DNA of 64,000 bases from a bacterium (GTDB lineage: Bacteria; Auribacterota; Tritonobacteria; UBA1439): NCBI GenBank assembly GCA_028716845.1, contig JAQUPF010000010.1:35549-99548 (forward strand), read 5' to 3'. Under the pieces are notes generated by a model. It saw nothing but the letters and a program-made list of their open reading frames with translations. It was not told where the DNA came from and made no database searches. A program made the translations under genes and the position numbers. Positions 28,616 through 37,303 of the stretch are shown here, one piece after another; within the stretch, counting starts at the first letter, position 1; every line of letters begins with the position of its first letter.

Positions 28616-29742
28616 TCAGGGTCCTCCACCTCATCGATTCGATGGCGTGCGGCGGGACGCAGACCCACGTCGCGAACATGGTGCGGGGCCACGACGCCTC
28701 CCGCTTCAGCCCCTCCGTTCTCTGCCTGCAGGAGAAAGGGGCCCTCGGCGAGCGGCTCGAGGGGGAGGGGTGGCCGGTGGTCTCCCTGGGCCTCAGGCGG
28801 ATCTACGGCGTCAGCGCCGCGCGCTCGTACCCGCGCTACGTCCGGTTCCTCGTGCGGGAACGGATCGACGTCGTCCACGCCTACCTCTTCGCCGGCCAGG
28901 CGTACGGCGTCCCCGGCGCGCGCCTGGCGGGGGTCCCGCTCGTCATCGCTGGGAGGCGGTCGGTCGGCGTCTACTGGCGCGCGGCCCGCTACCGCGCCGT
29001 CCGCGCCGCGACGAACCGCCTCGCGCACCTCCACGTCGCGAACGCCGAGGCGGTCCGGGAGTTCGTCGTCCGCGAGGAGGGAGTCCCGCCGGAGAAGGTG
29101 CGGGTGGTGTATAATGGCGTGGACACGGCGCGGTTCCGGCCGGGGCCCGGCGGCGGCGGGGAGGAGGTCGTCGCGGGGTACGTGGGGAGCCTCACGCGCG
29201 TGAAGGGCGTGGACGTCCTCATCCGGGCGCTCCCCCTCGCCCTCGCGCGGGAGCCGCGCCTCCGCGTCGTCCTCCACGGCGCCGGGCCGGGCGAGGCGCG
29301 GCGCCGGTACGAGGGGTCGACGGACGAGCGGCTCAGGGCGCTCGTCCGCGACCTCGGCGTCGAGGGGCGCGTGACGTTCGCGGGGCCGACCGACCGGCCC
29401 GAGGAGGCGATGCGGCGGATGGATCTCTTCGTCATGCCCTCCGTCGCCGAGGGGATGTCGAACGCCGTCCTCGAGGCGATGGCCTCGGGGCTCCCCGTCA
29501 TCGCGAGCGACGGCGGCGGGAACCGGGAGGTCGTCGAGGAGGGCGCGAACGGCCTGCTCTTCCCGTCCGGCGACGAGCGGCTGCTCGCCGACCGCATGGC
29601 GGCGCTCGCCCGCGACCGGGAGGGCCGCCTCGCCATGGGGCGGGAGGGCCGCCGGCGGGCGCTCGAGCGCTTCACGATCGGGGGGATGGTGGCGCGGATG
29701 GAGCGGCTCTACGAGGACGAACTGGCGCGGAGGGGGCGGTGA
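28612..29742 (+). CDS. Glycosyltransferase family 4
   Basis: A 376-residue GT-B enzyme. The HLIDSMACGGTQTHV acceptor-domain start, VYNGVDTARFRPG, GYVGSLTRVKGVDVL and MPSVAEGMSNAVLEAMASGLPVIA identify it; the last block is the EX7E region. The ATG overlaps the previous stop and the end overlaps the radical SAM gene by four bases, so three genes are translationally coupled. Donor and acceptor are unknown. Confidence 0.89.
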   Translation: MIRVLHLIDSMACGGTQTHVANMVRGHDASRFSPSVLCLQEKGALGERLEGEGWPVVSLGLRRIYGVSAARSYPRYVRFLVRERIDVVHAYLFAGQAYGVPGARLAGVPLVIAGRRSVGVYWRAARYRAVRAATNRLAHLHVANAEAVREFVVREEGVPPEKVRVVYNGVDTARFRPGPGGGGEEVVAGYVGSLTRVKGVDVLIRALPLALAREPRLRVVLHGAGPGEARRRYEGSTDERLRALVRDLGVEGRVTFAGPTDRPEEAMRRMDLFVMPSVAEGMSNAVLEAMASGLPVIASDGGGNREVVEEGANGLLFPSGDERLLADRMAALARDREGRLAMGREGRRRALERFTIGGMVARMERLYEDELARRGR

Positions 29743-30872
29743 ACGCCCTCGCGCGGTACCTCGGGATCCTGCGGGCCGACCCGCGCTACTTCGCCCGCAT
29801 GGCCCTCGTGAAGTCCCGGGCGGCGCTGCCCCTCGACTACCTGCTCCTGCGGAGCGGGCGCGCCTTCCCGCCGATCCAGCTCTCCATCGAGGTGACCCAC
29901 CGCTGCAATCTCGCCTGCCACATGTGCGACCTCTACGGCGGCGCGGGGGCGATCGACGCCGCGCGCTCCCGCCGGGAGGATCCCGGCCGGCCGTTCGACG
30001 TCGGTCTCCTCGAGGCGCTCCTCGATTCGTTCGGCCTCATCCGGCCGGTCATCTCCTTCGGCGGCGGCGAGCCGCTCATGCACCCGCGCCTCGCGGAGAT
30101 GGTCGCCCTCGCCTCGCGGCGCGGCTTCGTCTGCACGGTGACGACCAACGGGACGCTCCTCGATCGCCACGCCGCCGATCTCGTCCGGGCGGGGCTCGAC
30201 AGCATCGTCCTCTCCATCGACGGCCCCGAGGAGATCCACGACTCGGTCAGGGGGGTCGAGGGGGCCTTCGCGCGGGCGGCGGCCGGGGCGGCGGCGCTCC
30301 GGGCGGCGCGCGCCGGCGGCCGGCCGCGCCTCCGGATCAACTGCACCATCAGCAGCCGCAACTTCGCGCACCTGGGCCGGGTGCCGGCCGTCGCCGCGGC
30401 GCTGGGCGCCGAGAGCGTGGTCTTCTCGCACCTCTGGTTCTGGGACCGGGAGATCGTGGAGGCGCACAACCGCGCCGCGGGCGATCTCTGCCCGGCGGTG
30501 GAGCAGAACGTCTCGGAGCTCGACCGGATCGACCCGGGCGTCATGATCGCCGAGCTCGAGAAGGTGCGCGCCTCGCGCTCCGGGCTCATGATCAAGTTCC
30601 TCCCCGATCTCGACGCGGCCGACATCCGCCGCTACTACACGGAGCACACGGCCCCGGTGAAGCGGGTCTCCTGCCGGGCGGTCTGGCTGAGCGCCTTCGT
30701 CATGCCCGACGGCGAGGTGCTCCCCTGCCTCGACTATACCTACGGCAACCTGCGCGAGCGCCCGTTCCGGGAACTCTGGAACGGCGCGCGGGCGCGGGCC
30801 TTCCGCAGGCGGTTGCGCGCCGTCGGCATCTTCCCCGGCTGCGTCCGCTGCTGCGGGCTCTACGCGTACTGA
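29739..30872 (+). CDS. Radical SAM protein with SPASM-like C-terminus
   Basis: The 377-residue protein has the radical SAM 4Fe-4S motif CNLACHMC near residue 58, the GGGEPLMHP SAM-binding turn, TTNGTLLD and SIDGPEEIHDSVRG. The C-terminal third holds Cys residues in SCRAVW, LPCLDYTYGNLRE and GCVRCCG, a SPASM-type auxiliary cluster region. Such proteins in polysaccharide loci are usually uncharacterised; sugar modification or epimerisation is possible. GTG start at 29739 overlaps the preceding glycosyltransferase stop. Confidence 0.87.
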   Translation: MNALARYLGILRADPRYFARMALVKSRAALPLDYLLLRSGRAFPPIQLSIEVTHRCNLACHMCDLYGGAGAIDAARSRREDPGRPFDVGLLEALLDSFGLIRPVISFGGGEPLMHPRLAEMVALASRRGFVCTVTTNGTLLDRHAADLVRAGLDSIVLSIDGPEEIHDSVRGVEGAFARAAAGAAALRAARAGGRPRLRINCTISSRNFAHLGRVPAVAAALGAESVVFSHLWFWDREIVEAHNRAAGDLCPAVEQNVSELDRIDPGVMIAELEKVRASRSGLMIKFLPDLDAADIRRYYTEHTAPVKRVSCRAVWLSAFVMPDGEVLPCLDYTYGNLRERPFRELWNGARARAFRRRLRAVGIFPGCVRCCGLYAY

Positions 30873-30891
30873 GGCGCGACGGGAGGGCGCG

Positions 30892-31551
30892 GTGTCCGAC
30901 AGGGTGAGGGCGTTCTTCGAGGAGGAGGCGGCCACCTTCGACGCCATCTACACGGGCGGGAAGGGGCGGTTCGCCGCCTGGCTCGACCGGGTCTTCCGCT
31001 GGGACGTCAGCGCCCGGTTCGACGAGACGCTCGCGGCCTGCGGCGACGTCCGGGGGCTCGAGGTCCTCGACATCGGCTGCGGCAGCGGCCGGTACGCCAT
31101 CGCCCTCGCGCGCCGGGGCGCGTCGGTGACCGGCGTGGACAACGCGCGGGCGATGCTCGAGATCGCCCGCCGGCTCGCCGACCGCGAGGGGGTCGCGGAC
31201 CGGTGCCGCTTCGTCGAGGCCGACATCCTCTCGTTCGAGCCCGCCGGGCGCTTCGGAACGGCGGTCGCCGTCGGCTTCTTCGACTACACGGCCGATCCGG
31301 CGCGCTACCTCGCCCGGTTCGCCGGGATGACCGGCGGGCGGCTCATCGCCACCTTCCCCCGGCGCTGGACGTGGCGGGCCCCGGTCCGGAAGGCGCGCCT
31401 CGGCCTCCGCGGCTGCCCGGTTTACTTCTACACGAGGCGGCGCATCAGGCGGCTCCTCGCCCGGACGGGGTGGCGGCCGGAGCGGATCGCGCGGGTGGGC
31501 AAGCTCCACTTCGTCGTCGCCCGGCGGGAGGGGGCGGGCGGCAATGGCTGA
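30892..31551 (+). CDS. Class I SAM-dependent methyltransferase
   Basis: A 219-residue protein with VLDIGCGSGRYAIALARRG near residue 59 (motif I), GVDNARAML, FVEADILSFEP and a short C-terminal RRRIRRLLARTGW helix. It could methylate a sugar or the polysaccharide terminus. The GTG start at 30892 has GGGAGGG upstream. The end overlaps the deacetylase gene by eight bases. Confidence 0.84.
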   Translation: MSDRVRAFFEEEAATFDAIYTGGKGRFAAWLDRVFRWDVSARFDETLAACGDVRGLEVLDIGCGSGRYAIALARRGASVTGVDNARAMLEIARRLADREGVADRCRFVEADILSFEPAGRFGTAVAVGFFDYTADPARYLARFAGMTGGRLIATFPRRWTWRAPVRKARLGLRGCPVYFYTRRRIRRLLARTGWRPERIARVGKLHFVVARREGAGGNG

Positions 31552-32401
31552 CCCCGTCTCCAACGCGCTCTCCTTCGACGTCGAGGAGTGGTTCCAGGCG
31601 GAGGTCTTCGCCGGCCGCATCCCGCCCGCCCGCTGGGGGGAGTTCGAGAGCAGGTGCGGGCCCCAGACCGAGTTCATCCTCGGTCTCCTCGGCGAGCGGG
31701 GCGTGCGGGCGACGTTCTTCGTCCTCGGCCTGGTCGCGGAGCGCCTCCCGTCCCTCGTCCGGCGCATCGCGGACGCCGGGCACGAGCTCGCCTGCCACGG
31801 GTACGACCACACGATGATCACGAGGCAGACGCCGGAGGAGTTCAGGGACGACGTGCGGCGGGCGAAGGCGGTCCTCGAGGACCTGGGCGGGACCGCGGTG
31901 GCCGGCTACCGGGCCCCGACCTTCTCCGTCACCGCCGGCACGCGCTGGGCGCTCGACGTCCTCCTCGAGAGCGGCTTCCTGTACGACGCCTCCGTCTACC
32001 CGATCCGCCACGACCGGTACGGCATCCCCTCGGCCCCGCGCTTCCCCCACGTCGCCGCCGAGCGGGGCGGGCGGCGGCTCTGGGAGTTCCCCGGCCCGAC
32101 GCTGCGCCTCGCCGGCATGACGCTGCCGGCGGCGGGAGGGGGCTACCTCCGCCTGTTCCCCTGCCGCTGGTCCCGGATGGCGATCCGGAGGGCGAACAGG
32201 GCCGGCCGGCCGCTGACCGTCTTCGCGCACCCGTGGGAGTTCGACGAGGGGCTCCCCGTCTTTCCCCTGCCGCGCCTCGCGCGCCTCCGCCACTACGGGG
32301 GGATCCGGGGGAACGCCCGGAAGCTCCGCCGCCTCCTCGGGGAGTTCCGGTTCGAGCCGCTGGGGGCCATCGCGCGCCGGCTCGAGGGGGGAGGGCGATG
32401 A
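31544..32401 (+). CDS. Polysaccharide deacetylase, exosortase-associated type (DUF3473-containing)
   Basis: The 285-residue NodB-fold enzyme removes N-acetyl (or O-acetyl) groups from glycans. LSFDVEEWFQAE near residue 8 carries the catalytic/metal aspartate, HGYDHTMI the two histidines, GYRAPTFSVT the next motif, and DASVYPIRHDRYG, LPAAGGGYLRLFP and VFAHPWEFDE the extended C-terminal part. This pattern is that of deacetylases associated with XrtA/PEP-CTERM exopolysaccharide systems. No exosortase or PEP-CTERM protein is in the window. It has no signal peptide, so it may act on cytoplasmic or inner-leaflet intermediates. It overlaps its neighbours on both sides. Confidence 0.9.
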   Translation: MADPVSNALSFDVEEWFQAEVFAGRIPPARWGEFESRCGPQTEFILGLLGERGVRATFFVLGLVAERLPSLVRRIADAGHELACHGYDHTMITRQTPEEFRDDVRRAKAVLEDLGGTAVAGYRAPTFSVTAGTRWALDVLLESGFLYDASVYPIRHDRYGIPSAPRFPHVAAERGGRRLWEFPGPTLRLAGMTLPAAGGGYLRLFPCRWSRMAIRRANRAGRPLTVFAHPWEFDEGLPVFPLPRLARLRHYGGIRGNARKLRRLLGEFRFEPLGAIARRLEGGGR

Positions 32402-33501
32402 CGGCGTTCCGGTGGGTCTTCTGGGTCTCGGCGGCGCTCATCGCCTACTGCGCCGTCGTCTATCCGCTCCTCCTCCTGCTCCTCGCCCGCCTCTTCCCCC
32501 GGCCGGTGCGGAAGGGGCCGGCGACGCCCGACGTCGCCGTCGTCATCCCCGCCCACAACGAGGAGAAGGTCATCGCGCGGAAGATCGAGAACACGCTCGC
32601 GCTCGATTACCCGCCCGGGAGGCTGCGGGTCGTCGTCGTGTCGGACGGCTCCACCGACGCCACCGCGGAGATCGCCGGCGGCTACGCGTCGCGGGGGGTC
32701 TCCGTCATCCGGTTTCCGGAGCAGCGGGGGAAGGTCCCCGCCCTCCTCGACGCCGTCCCCCGGATCCGCTGCGAGGTCCTCGTCCTCAGCGACGCGAGCG
32801 GGATGCTCAGGCCCGACGCCCTGCGCGAGGCGGTCGCGAACTTCGCCGACCCGGCGGTCGGCTGCGTCTGCGGCACCTACGCCTCGCCCGGTCTCGCCGC
32901 GGGGGGGAGGCGGGGGGAGCTCCTCTACTGGGATTACGAGTTCGCGATCAAGCGGGCGCAGAGCCGGGCGGGGACGCTCCTGGGGGCGACCGGGGCCATG
33001 TACGCCGTCCGGCGCGAGCTCTTCGTCCCGCCGCCCCCCGGCACGATCAACGACGACTTCGTCATCCCCGCCCTCGTGGTCCTCGCCGGGCACCGTGCCG
33101 TCCTCGAGGAGCGGGCGGTCGTGGACGACTACGACCCCCGCCACGGCAACTTCGCGAGCCGCGTCCGCGTGTCGGCGGGCAACTGGCAGCAGCTCGTCAT
33201 CCTGCGGGGCCTCCTCTCGCCGTCGCGTCCGGCGGTTGCCTGGCAGTTCCTCTCCCACAAGGTGCTTCGGATGGCGATGCCCCTCCTCATCCTCGCCGCG
33301 GCCGCCTCCGCCCTCGCCCTCTCCCCGCGCGCGGCCGCCGCCGCGCTCCTCCTCTTCGGCTGCGCGGCCCTCCCCTGGCGGGGGCCGCGGCCGCTCCGGA
33401 CGGCGTCGTCGGCGGCGCGGAAGTTCGCCGCGGGGAACGCCGCGGCCCTCTACGGGATGCTCGTCTTCCTCCTGATGCCGGGGAGACTGAGATGGAACTG
33501 A
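32398..33501 (+). CDS. Membrane-anchored glycosyltransferase family 2
   Basis: The 367-residue protein has one N-terminal helix (FWVSAALIAYCAVVYPLLLLLLARL), a GT-A catalytic domain with VVIPAHNEEKVI, VVSDGSTDATAEIA, LSDASGM (DxS), INDDFVIP and GNWQQL, and two or more C-terminal helices. The layout resembles processive or polyprenyl-phosphate-linked GT2 enzymes such as those of cellulose-synthase-like or poly-N-acetylglucosamine systems. Coupled by ATGA overlap to the deacetylase, it may make the amino-sugar chain that enzyme modifies; this is an inference. Confidence 0.86.
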   Translation: MTAFRWVFWVSAALIAYCAVVYPLLLLLLARLFPRPVRKGPATPDVAVVIPAHNEEKVIARKIENTLALDYPPGRLRVVVVSDGSTDATAEIAGGYASRGVSVIRFPEQRGKVPALLDAVPRIRCEVLVLSDASGMLRPDALREAVANFADPAVGCVCGTYASPGLAAGGRRGELLYWDYEFAIKRAQSRAGTLLGATGAMYAVRRELFVPPPPGTINDDFVIPALVVLAGHRAVLEERAVVDDYDPRHGNFASRVRVSAGNWQQLVILRGLLSPSRPAVAWQFLSHKVLRMAMPLLILAAAASALALSPRAAAAALLLFGCAALPWRGPRPLRTASSAARKFAAGNAAALYGMLVFLLMPGRLRWN

Positions 33502-34877
33502 CCGCGCCGGCCGGCATGCGGGTGCTCCTCGTCAATCCCGCCCCCGAGGAGATCGTGCAGGGGGGGTGGTACCGGATGCCGCTCCTCGGCCTCGGCTACC
33601 TCGCCGCCTACCTCCGCCGGAGCGGCCTCGAGGTCCGGATCGCCGACGCCAAGTTCGAGCGCCTCGGCCTCGATGCGATCCTCGGGAGGGCGCGGGAGTT
33701 CCGCCCCGCCCTCCTCGGGATCACCGCCATGACGCACGAGGTGGTGCGGGCCTCCCGGATCGCCGCGGCCGCGAAGGAGGCCCTCCCCGGCCTCGCGACG
33801 GTCATCGGCGGGCCGCACGTCACGGCGCTCCCCGCCGAGACGCTCGCCGAGTTCCCCGCCTTCGACGCCGCCGTGTACGGGGAGGGGGAGGAGACGCTCC
33901 TCGAGCTCGCCGGCGCCGTCCGCCGGGGCGGCGGGCTCTCCTCCATCCGGGGGATCGCCTTCCGGGACGGCGGCGCCGTCCGCACGACGCCGCCCCGCCC
34001 CTGGCGCGAGGACATCGACGGCCTCCCGTTCCCCGCCTGGGACCTCTACCCGCCGGCGCCGGAATACCAGATCTTCTCGTCGAGGGGCTGCCCCTACCGC
34101 TGCAGCTTCTGCATGCGGGTGCTCGGCGACACGGTCCGCTCCCGGAGCGTCGGGAACGTCGTCCGGGAGTTCGAGTGGGTGACGGAGACGTACCGCCCGC
34201 GGGAGATCTCCTTCTCCGACGAGGTGTTCACCCTCGACGAGCGGCGCACCGCCGCCGTCTGCGACCTCCTCATCGAGAAGGGGCTCCACCGCCGCGTCCG
34301 CTGGTTCGCGAACGCGCGCGCCAACTGCCTCTCGCGGCCGCTCTACCGAAAGATGCGGGAGGCGGGGTGCGTCCGGGTCGGCGTCGGCATCGAGTCCGGC
34401 AACCCCGAGATCCTCGCGCGGATCCACAAGGGGATCACGCTCGAAAAGGCCCGCCGGATGGTGCGCATGTGCCGGGAGGAGGGGCTCGACACGGCCGCCT
34501 TCTTCATCATCGGCCACCCGGGCGAGACCCGGGAGACGATCCGGCAGACGATCGCCTTCGCCCGCGAGCTGAACCCGACCTCGGTCGCCTTCGGCATCAT
34601 GGTCCCCTACCCGGGGACCGAGATCGCCGCGCTCGCGAGCCGCGGCGAGGGCGGCTACCGGCTCATCAGCCACGACTGGAGCGATTACGACAAGTACTTC
34701 GGCGGGGCGCTCGAGCTGGAGGAGATCGGCCGCCGCGAGCTCGAGCGCTGGCAGGCGCGCGCCTACATCGGCTTCTACCTCGGCAACCGCCGGTTCCTGT
34801 CGCTCGCCCGCTTCCTCGCCTCGCGGCGGCGGAGCATCCTGCACTACATCGGGAGGCGCCTGTGGAAGCGCCGCTGA
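33492..34877 (+). CDS. B12-binding-domain radical SAM protein
   Basis: A 461-residue protein with an N-terminal cobalamin-binding fold (VLLVNPAPEE, LGLGYLAAYLRR, GITAMTHEV, VIGGPHVTALP, GEGEETLLEL), then the radical SAM motif CPYRCSFCMR near residue 204 and ESGNPEILARIHKG, FFIIGHPGET. This is the class of B12-dependent radical SAM enzymes that methylate unreactive carbons or rearrange substrates. Two radical SAM proteins in one polysaccharide locus is noteworthy. The start overlaps the preceding gene by ten bases and the end overlaps the next gene by sixteen. Confidence 0.88.
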   Translation: MELTAPAGMRVLLVNPAPEEIVQGGWYRMPLLGLGYLAAYLRRSGLEVRIADAKFERLGLDAILGRAREFRPALLGITAMTHEVVRASRIAAAAKEALPGLATVIGGPHVTALPAETLAEFPAFDAAVYGEGEETLLELAGAVRRGGGLSSIRGIAFRDGGAVRTTPPRPWREDIDGLPFPAWDLYPPAPEYQIFSSRGCPYRCSFCMRVLGDTVRSRSVGNVVREFEWVTETYRPREISFSDEVFTLDERRTAAVCDLLIEKGLHRRVRWFANARANCLSRPLYRKMREAGCVRVGVGIESGNPEILARIHKGITLEKARRMVRMCREEGLDTAAFFIIGHPGETRETIRQTIAFARELNPTSVAFGIMVPYPGTEIAALASRGEGGYRLISHDWSDYDKYFGGALELEEIGRRELERWQARAYIGFYLGNRRFLSLARFLASRRRSILHYIGRRLWKRR

Positions 34878-36091
34878 CGGTCGCCTACGTCGTCGTGATG
34901 TTCCCGTGCTACTCGGAGACGTTCGTCCTCCGGGAGATCCTCGAGCTGCGCCGCCGCGGCGTCCGGGTGCCCATCCTCTCCCTCCGGCGCTTCTCCGAGC
35001 GGATCATGGACGAGGACGCGCGCCCGCTCCTCGCCGACACCCTCTACTCCCCCTACCTCCTCTCCCTCGGCCTCATCCGCTCGAACGTCGCCGCCCTCCT
35101 CCGGCGGCCGCGCGCCGTCGCGGGCCTCCTCCGGCTCCTCGTCTCGACCCTCGCACGGAGCCCGAGGGAGCTCCTCAAGAACCTCGCCCTCTTCCCGAAG
35201 TCGGTCCACTTCGCCCGGCTCCTCCGCGAGCGCGGCGTCCGCCACGTCCACGCCCACTTCACGAACTACCCGGCGACCGCCGCCCTCATCATCTCGCGGC
35301 TGGCCGGCGTCCCGTTCACCATGACGGCCCACGCCCACGACATCTTCCAGAGCCGCCTCCTCCTCCCCGAGAAGGTCCGGCGGGCGGAGCGGCTCTTCGC
35401 CATCTCGGCCTACAACCGCTCGTTCATCCTCTCCTCCTGCCCGGGCATCCCGCCGGAGAAGGTCGAGGTCGTCCACTGCGGCCTCGACCTCTCCCGACTG
35501 CCGGCCGCGCGGCGGCCGGAGGCCGGGCTCGTGCTGTCGGTCGGACGCCTCATGGCCATCAAGGGATTCGACACCCTCGTCGGCGCGGCGGCCATCCTGC
35601 GCGACCGCGGCGTTTCGGCGCGGTGCCGGATCGTGGGGGAGGGGCCCGAGCGCGGGGCGCTCGAGGAACTCGTCCGCGTCCGCGGCCTCGGGGACCTCGT
35701 CGATATGCCCGGCGAGCGGACGCCGCAGGAGGTCCTCGAGGCCATGACGCGGGCGGGCGTCTTCGTCCTCGCCTCGCGGCCGGCGGGGAGGCGGAGCGGC
35801 GTGATGGACGGCATCCCCGTCTCGCTCATGGAGGCGATGGCGATCGGCGTGCCGGTCGTCTCGTGCGCCGTCTCCGGCATCCCGGAGCTCGTCATCGACG
35901 GGGAGACCGGCCTCCTCGTCCCGCCGGGGGACGAGGAGCGGCTCGCCGGCGCGATCGGGCGCCTCCTCGCCGATCCGCGCCTCGGCGAGCGCCTCGCCGC
36001 GGCGGGGAGGGAGAAGGTGCGGGCGGAGTTCAACATCGAGCGGATCGCCGCGCGGCTCATCGCCGTCTTCTCGGGCGGCGGGGACCGATGA
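34862..36091 (+). CDS. Glycosyltransferase family 4 (WcaL/AmsK-like)
   Basis: The 409-residue GT-B enzyme has an N-terminal FPCYSETFVLREILELRRRG, HVHAHFTNYPATAALI, FTMTAHAHDIF, VVHCGLDLS, SVGRLMAIKGFDTLV and GIPVSLMEAMAIGVPVVS. These are typical of WcaL/AmsK-type colanic-acid and exopolysaccharide galactosyl- or glucosyltransferases. GTG start at 34862, within the end of the B12 radical SAM gene. An ATG is lacking nearby and the N-terminal family block starts here. Confidence 0.88.
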   Translation: MEAPLTVAYVVVMFPCYSETFVLREILELRRRGVRVPILSLRRFSERIMDEDARPLLADTLYSPYLLSLGLIRSNVAALLRRPRAVAGLLRLLVSTLARSPRELLKNLALFPKSVHFARLLRERGVRHVHAHFTNYPATAALIISRLAGVPFTMTAHAHDIFQSRLLLPEKVRRAERLFAISAYNRSFILSSCPGIPPEKVEVVHCGLDLSRLPAARRPEAGLVLSVGRLMAIKGFDTLVGAAAILRDRGVSARCRIVGEGPERGALEELVRVRGLGDLVDMPGERTPQEVLEAMTRAGVFVLASRPAGRRSGVMDGIPVSLMEAMAIGVPVVSCAVSGIPELVIDGETGLLVPPGDEERLAGAIGRLLADPRLGERLAAAGREKVRAEFNIERIAARLIAVFSGGGDR

Positions 36092-36101
36092 GGAGGCGCC
36101 G

Positions 36102-37277
36102 GTGGGCGCCGTCAGGATCATCCACGTCGTCTACGGCCTGAAGCTCGCGGGGGCCGAGCGCCTCATCGCCGACCTCGCGGCGGGGCTGGACAGGCGGCGG
36201 TACGACTCCTCGGTCGCCGTCCTCAGCATGGGCGGCCCGATCGAGGCGGAGCTCGCGGCCGCGGGCGTCCCGGTCCGTTCCATGCGGAAGCGCGGCCGCT
36301 ACGACGCGGCCGTCCTCCTCCGGCTCGCGCGCCTCTTCCGGCGCGAGCGGCCCGACGTGGTCCACACCCACCTGTTCGGCGGCGACGTCTGGGGGCGGGC
36401 GGCGGCGGCGATGGCCCGCGTGCCGCTGATCGTGAGCACGCTCCACGGCATGGAGGACCGGCTCTCGCCGCTCCAGCGGGCGCTCGAGCGGTGGACGGCG
36501 CGGTTCGCCGGGCGGCTCCTCGCGGTCTCCGCCGAGGTGAAGCGATTCTACGCCGAGGAGATCGGCATCCCCGCCGGGAGGATCGAGGTCGTCTACAACG
36601 GCGTCGACTGCCGCGTCGCGGTCACGGCGGCCGACCGGGAGGCCGCGCGCCGCGAGCTCGGCGCGGCGGCGGGGGTCCCGCTCGTCGTGACCGCCTGCCG
36701 GCTCGAGCGGGAGAAGGACATCGGGACCTGGCTCCGGGCGGCCCGGCTGATCGCCGACGCCTCGCCCGCCGCCCGGTTCCTCGTCGCGGGGGAGGGGGCC
36801 ATGCGCCGGGGGCTGGAGGAGGAGGCCCGGTCGCTCGGCCTCGCCGGGGCGGTCCGCTTCCTGGGCCTGCGCGGGGACGCCCGGCGGATCCTCGCCGCCG
36901 CGGACCTGGTCATGTTCTCGAGCGTCTCCGAGGGGGTCTCGCTCGCGCTCCTGGAGGCGATGGCGGCCGGCCGGGCCGTCGTGACGACGCGCGTCGGCGG
37001 GAACCGGGAGGTGGTGCGCGACGGCGTCGACGGCCTCCTCGTCCCCCCGACCGACCCGGCGGCGCTCGCCGGCGCCGTCCTCCGCCTCCTCGGGAACCCC
37101 GGCGAGCGCGAGCGGCTCGGACGCGCCGCCGCCGAAACGGTCGAGCGGCGGTTCAACCGGGAGCGGTGGCTGGCCGAGATGGCGGCGGTGTACGAGGAGG
37201 CGCCGGCGGCCGCGGCAAGCCGCGAGGGGATGAAGAACAAGGCCGCCGCGGATCATCGCGGATCATCACGGATCTGA
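36102..37277 (+). CDS. Glycosyltransferase family 4 with repeat-encoded C-terminus
   Basis: The 391-residue GT-B enzyme opens IIHVVYGLKLAGAERLIADLA and has STLHGMED, VVYNGVD, TACRLEREKDIGTWL and FSSVSEGVSLALLEAMAAGRAVV. GTG 36102 follows AGGAGG. The last dozen residues (DHRGSSRI and nearby) are not part of the glycosyltransferase fold: they are translated from a CGCGGATCATC repeat that also occurs in noncoding DNA around 40.5 and 41.3 kb. The original stop was probably lost when the repeat arrived. Confidence 0.88.
   Translation: MGAVRIIHVVYGLKLAGAERLIADLAAGLDRRRYDSSVAVLSMGGPIEAELAAAGVPVRSMRKRGRYDAAVLLRLARLFRRERPDVVHTHLFGGDVWGRAAAAMARVPLIVSTLHGMEDRLSPLQRALERWTARFAGRLLAVSAEVKRFYAEEIGIPAGRIEVVYNGVDCRVAVTAADREAARRELGAAAGVPLVVTACRLEREKDIGTWLRAARLIADASPAARFLVAGEGAMRRGLEEEARSLGLAGAVRFLGLRGDARRILAAADLVMFSSVSEGVSLALLEAMAAGRAVVTTRVGGNREVVRDGVDGLLVPPTDPAALAGAVLRLLGNPGERERLGRAAAETVERRFNRERWLAEMAAVYEEAPAAAASREGMKNKAAADHRGSSRI
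37246..37277. repeat. CGCGGATCATC-type dispersed repeat inside the glycosyltransferase 3' end
   Basis: Three tandem units (GCGGATCATC, GCGGATCATC, ACGGATCTGA) form the last codons of the gene. Related CGCGGAT units lie at 40446-40735 and 41272-41378. Confidence 0.6.
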
Positions 37278-37303
37278 TTGCGGCGGAGAGGAGAAGGAAT
37301 GAC

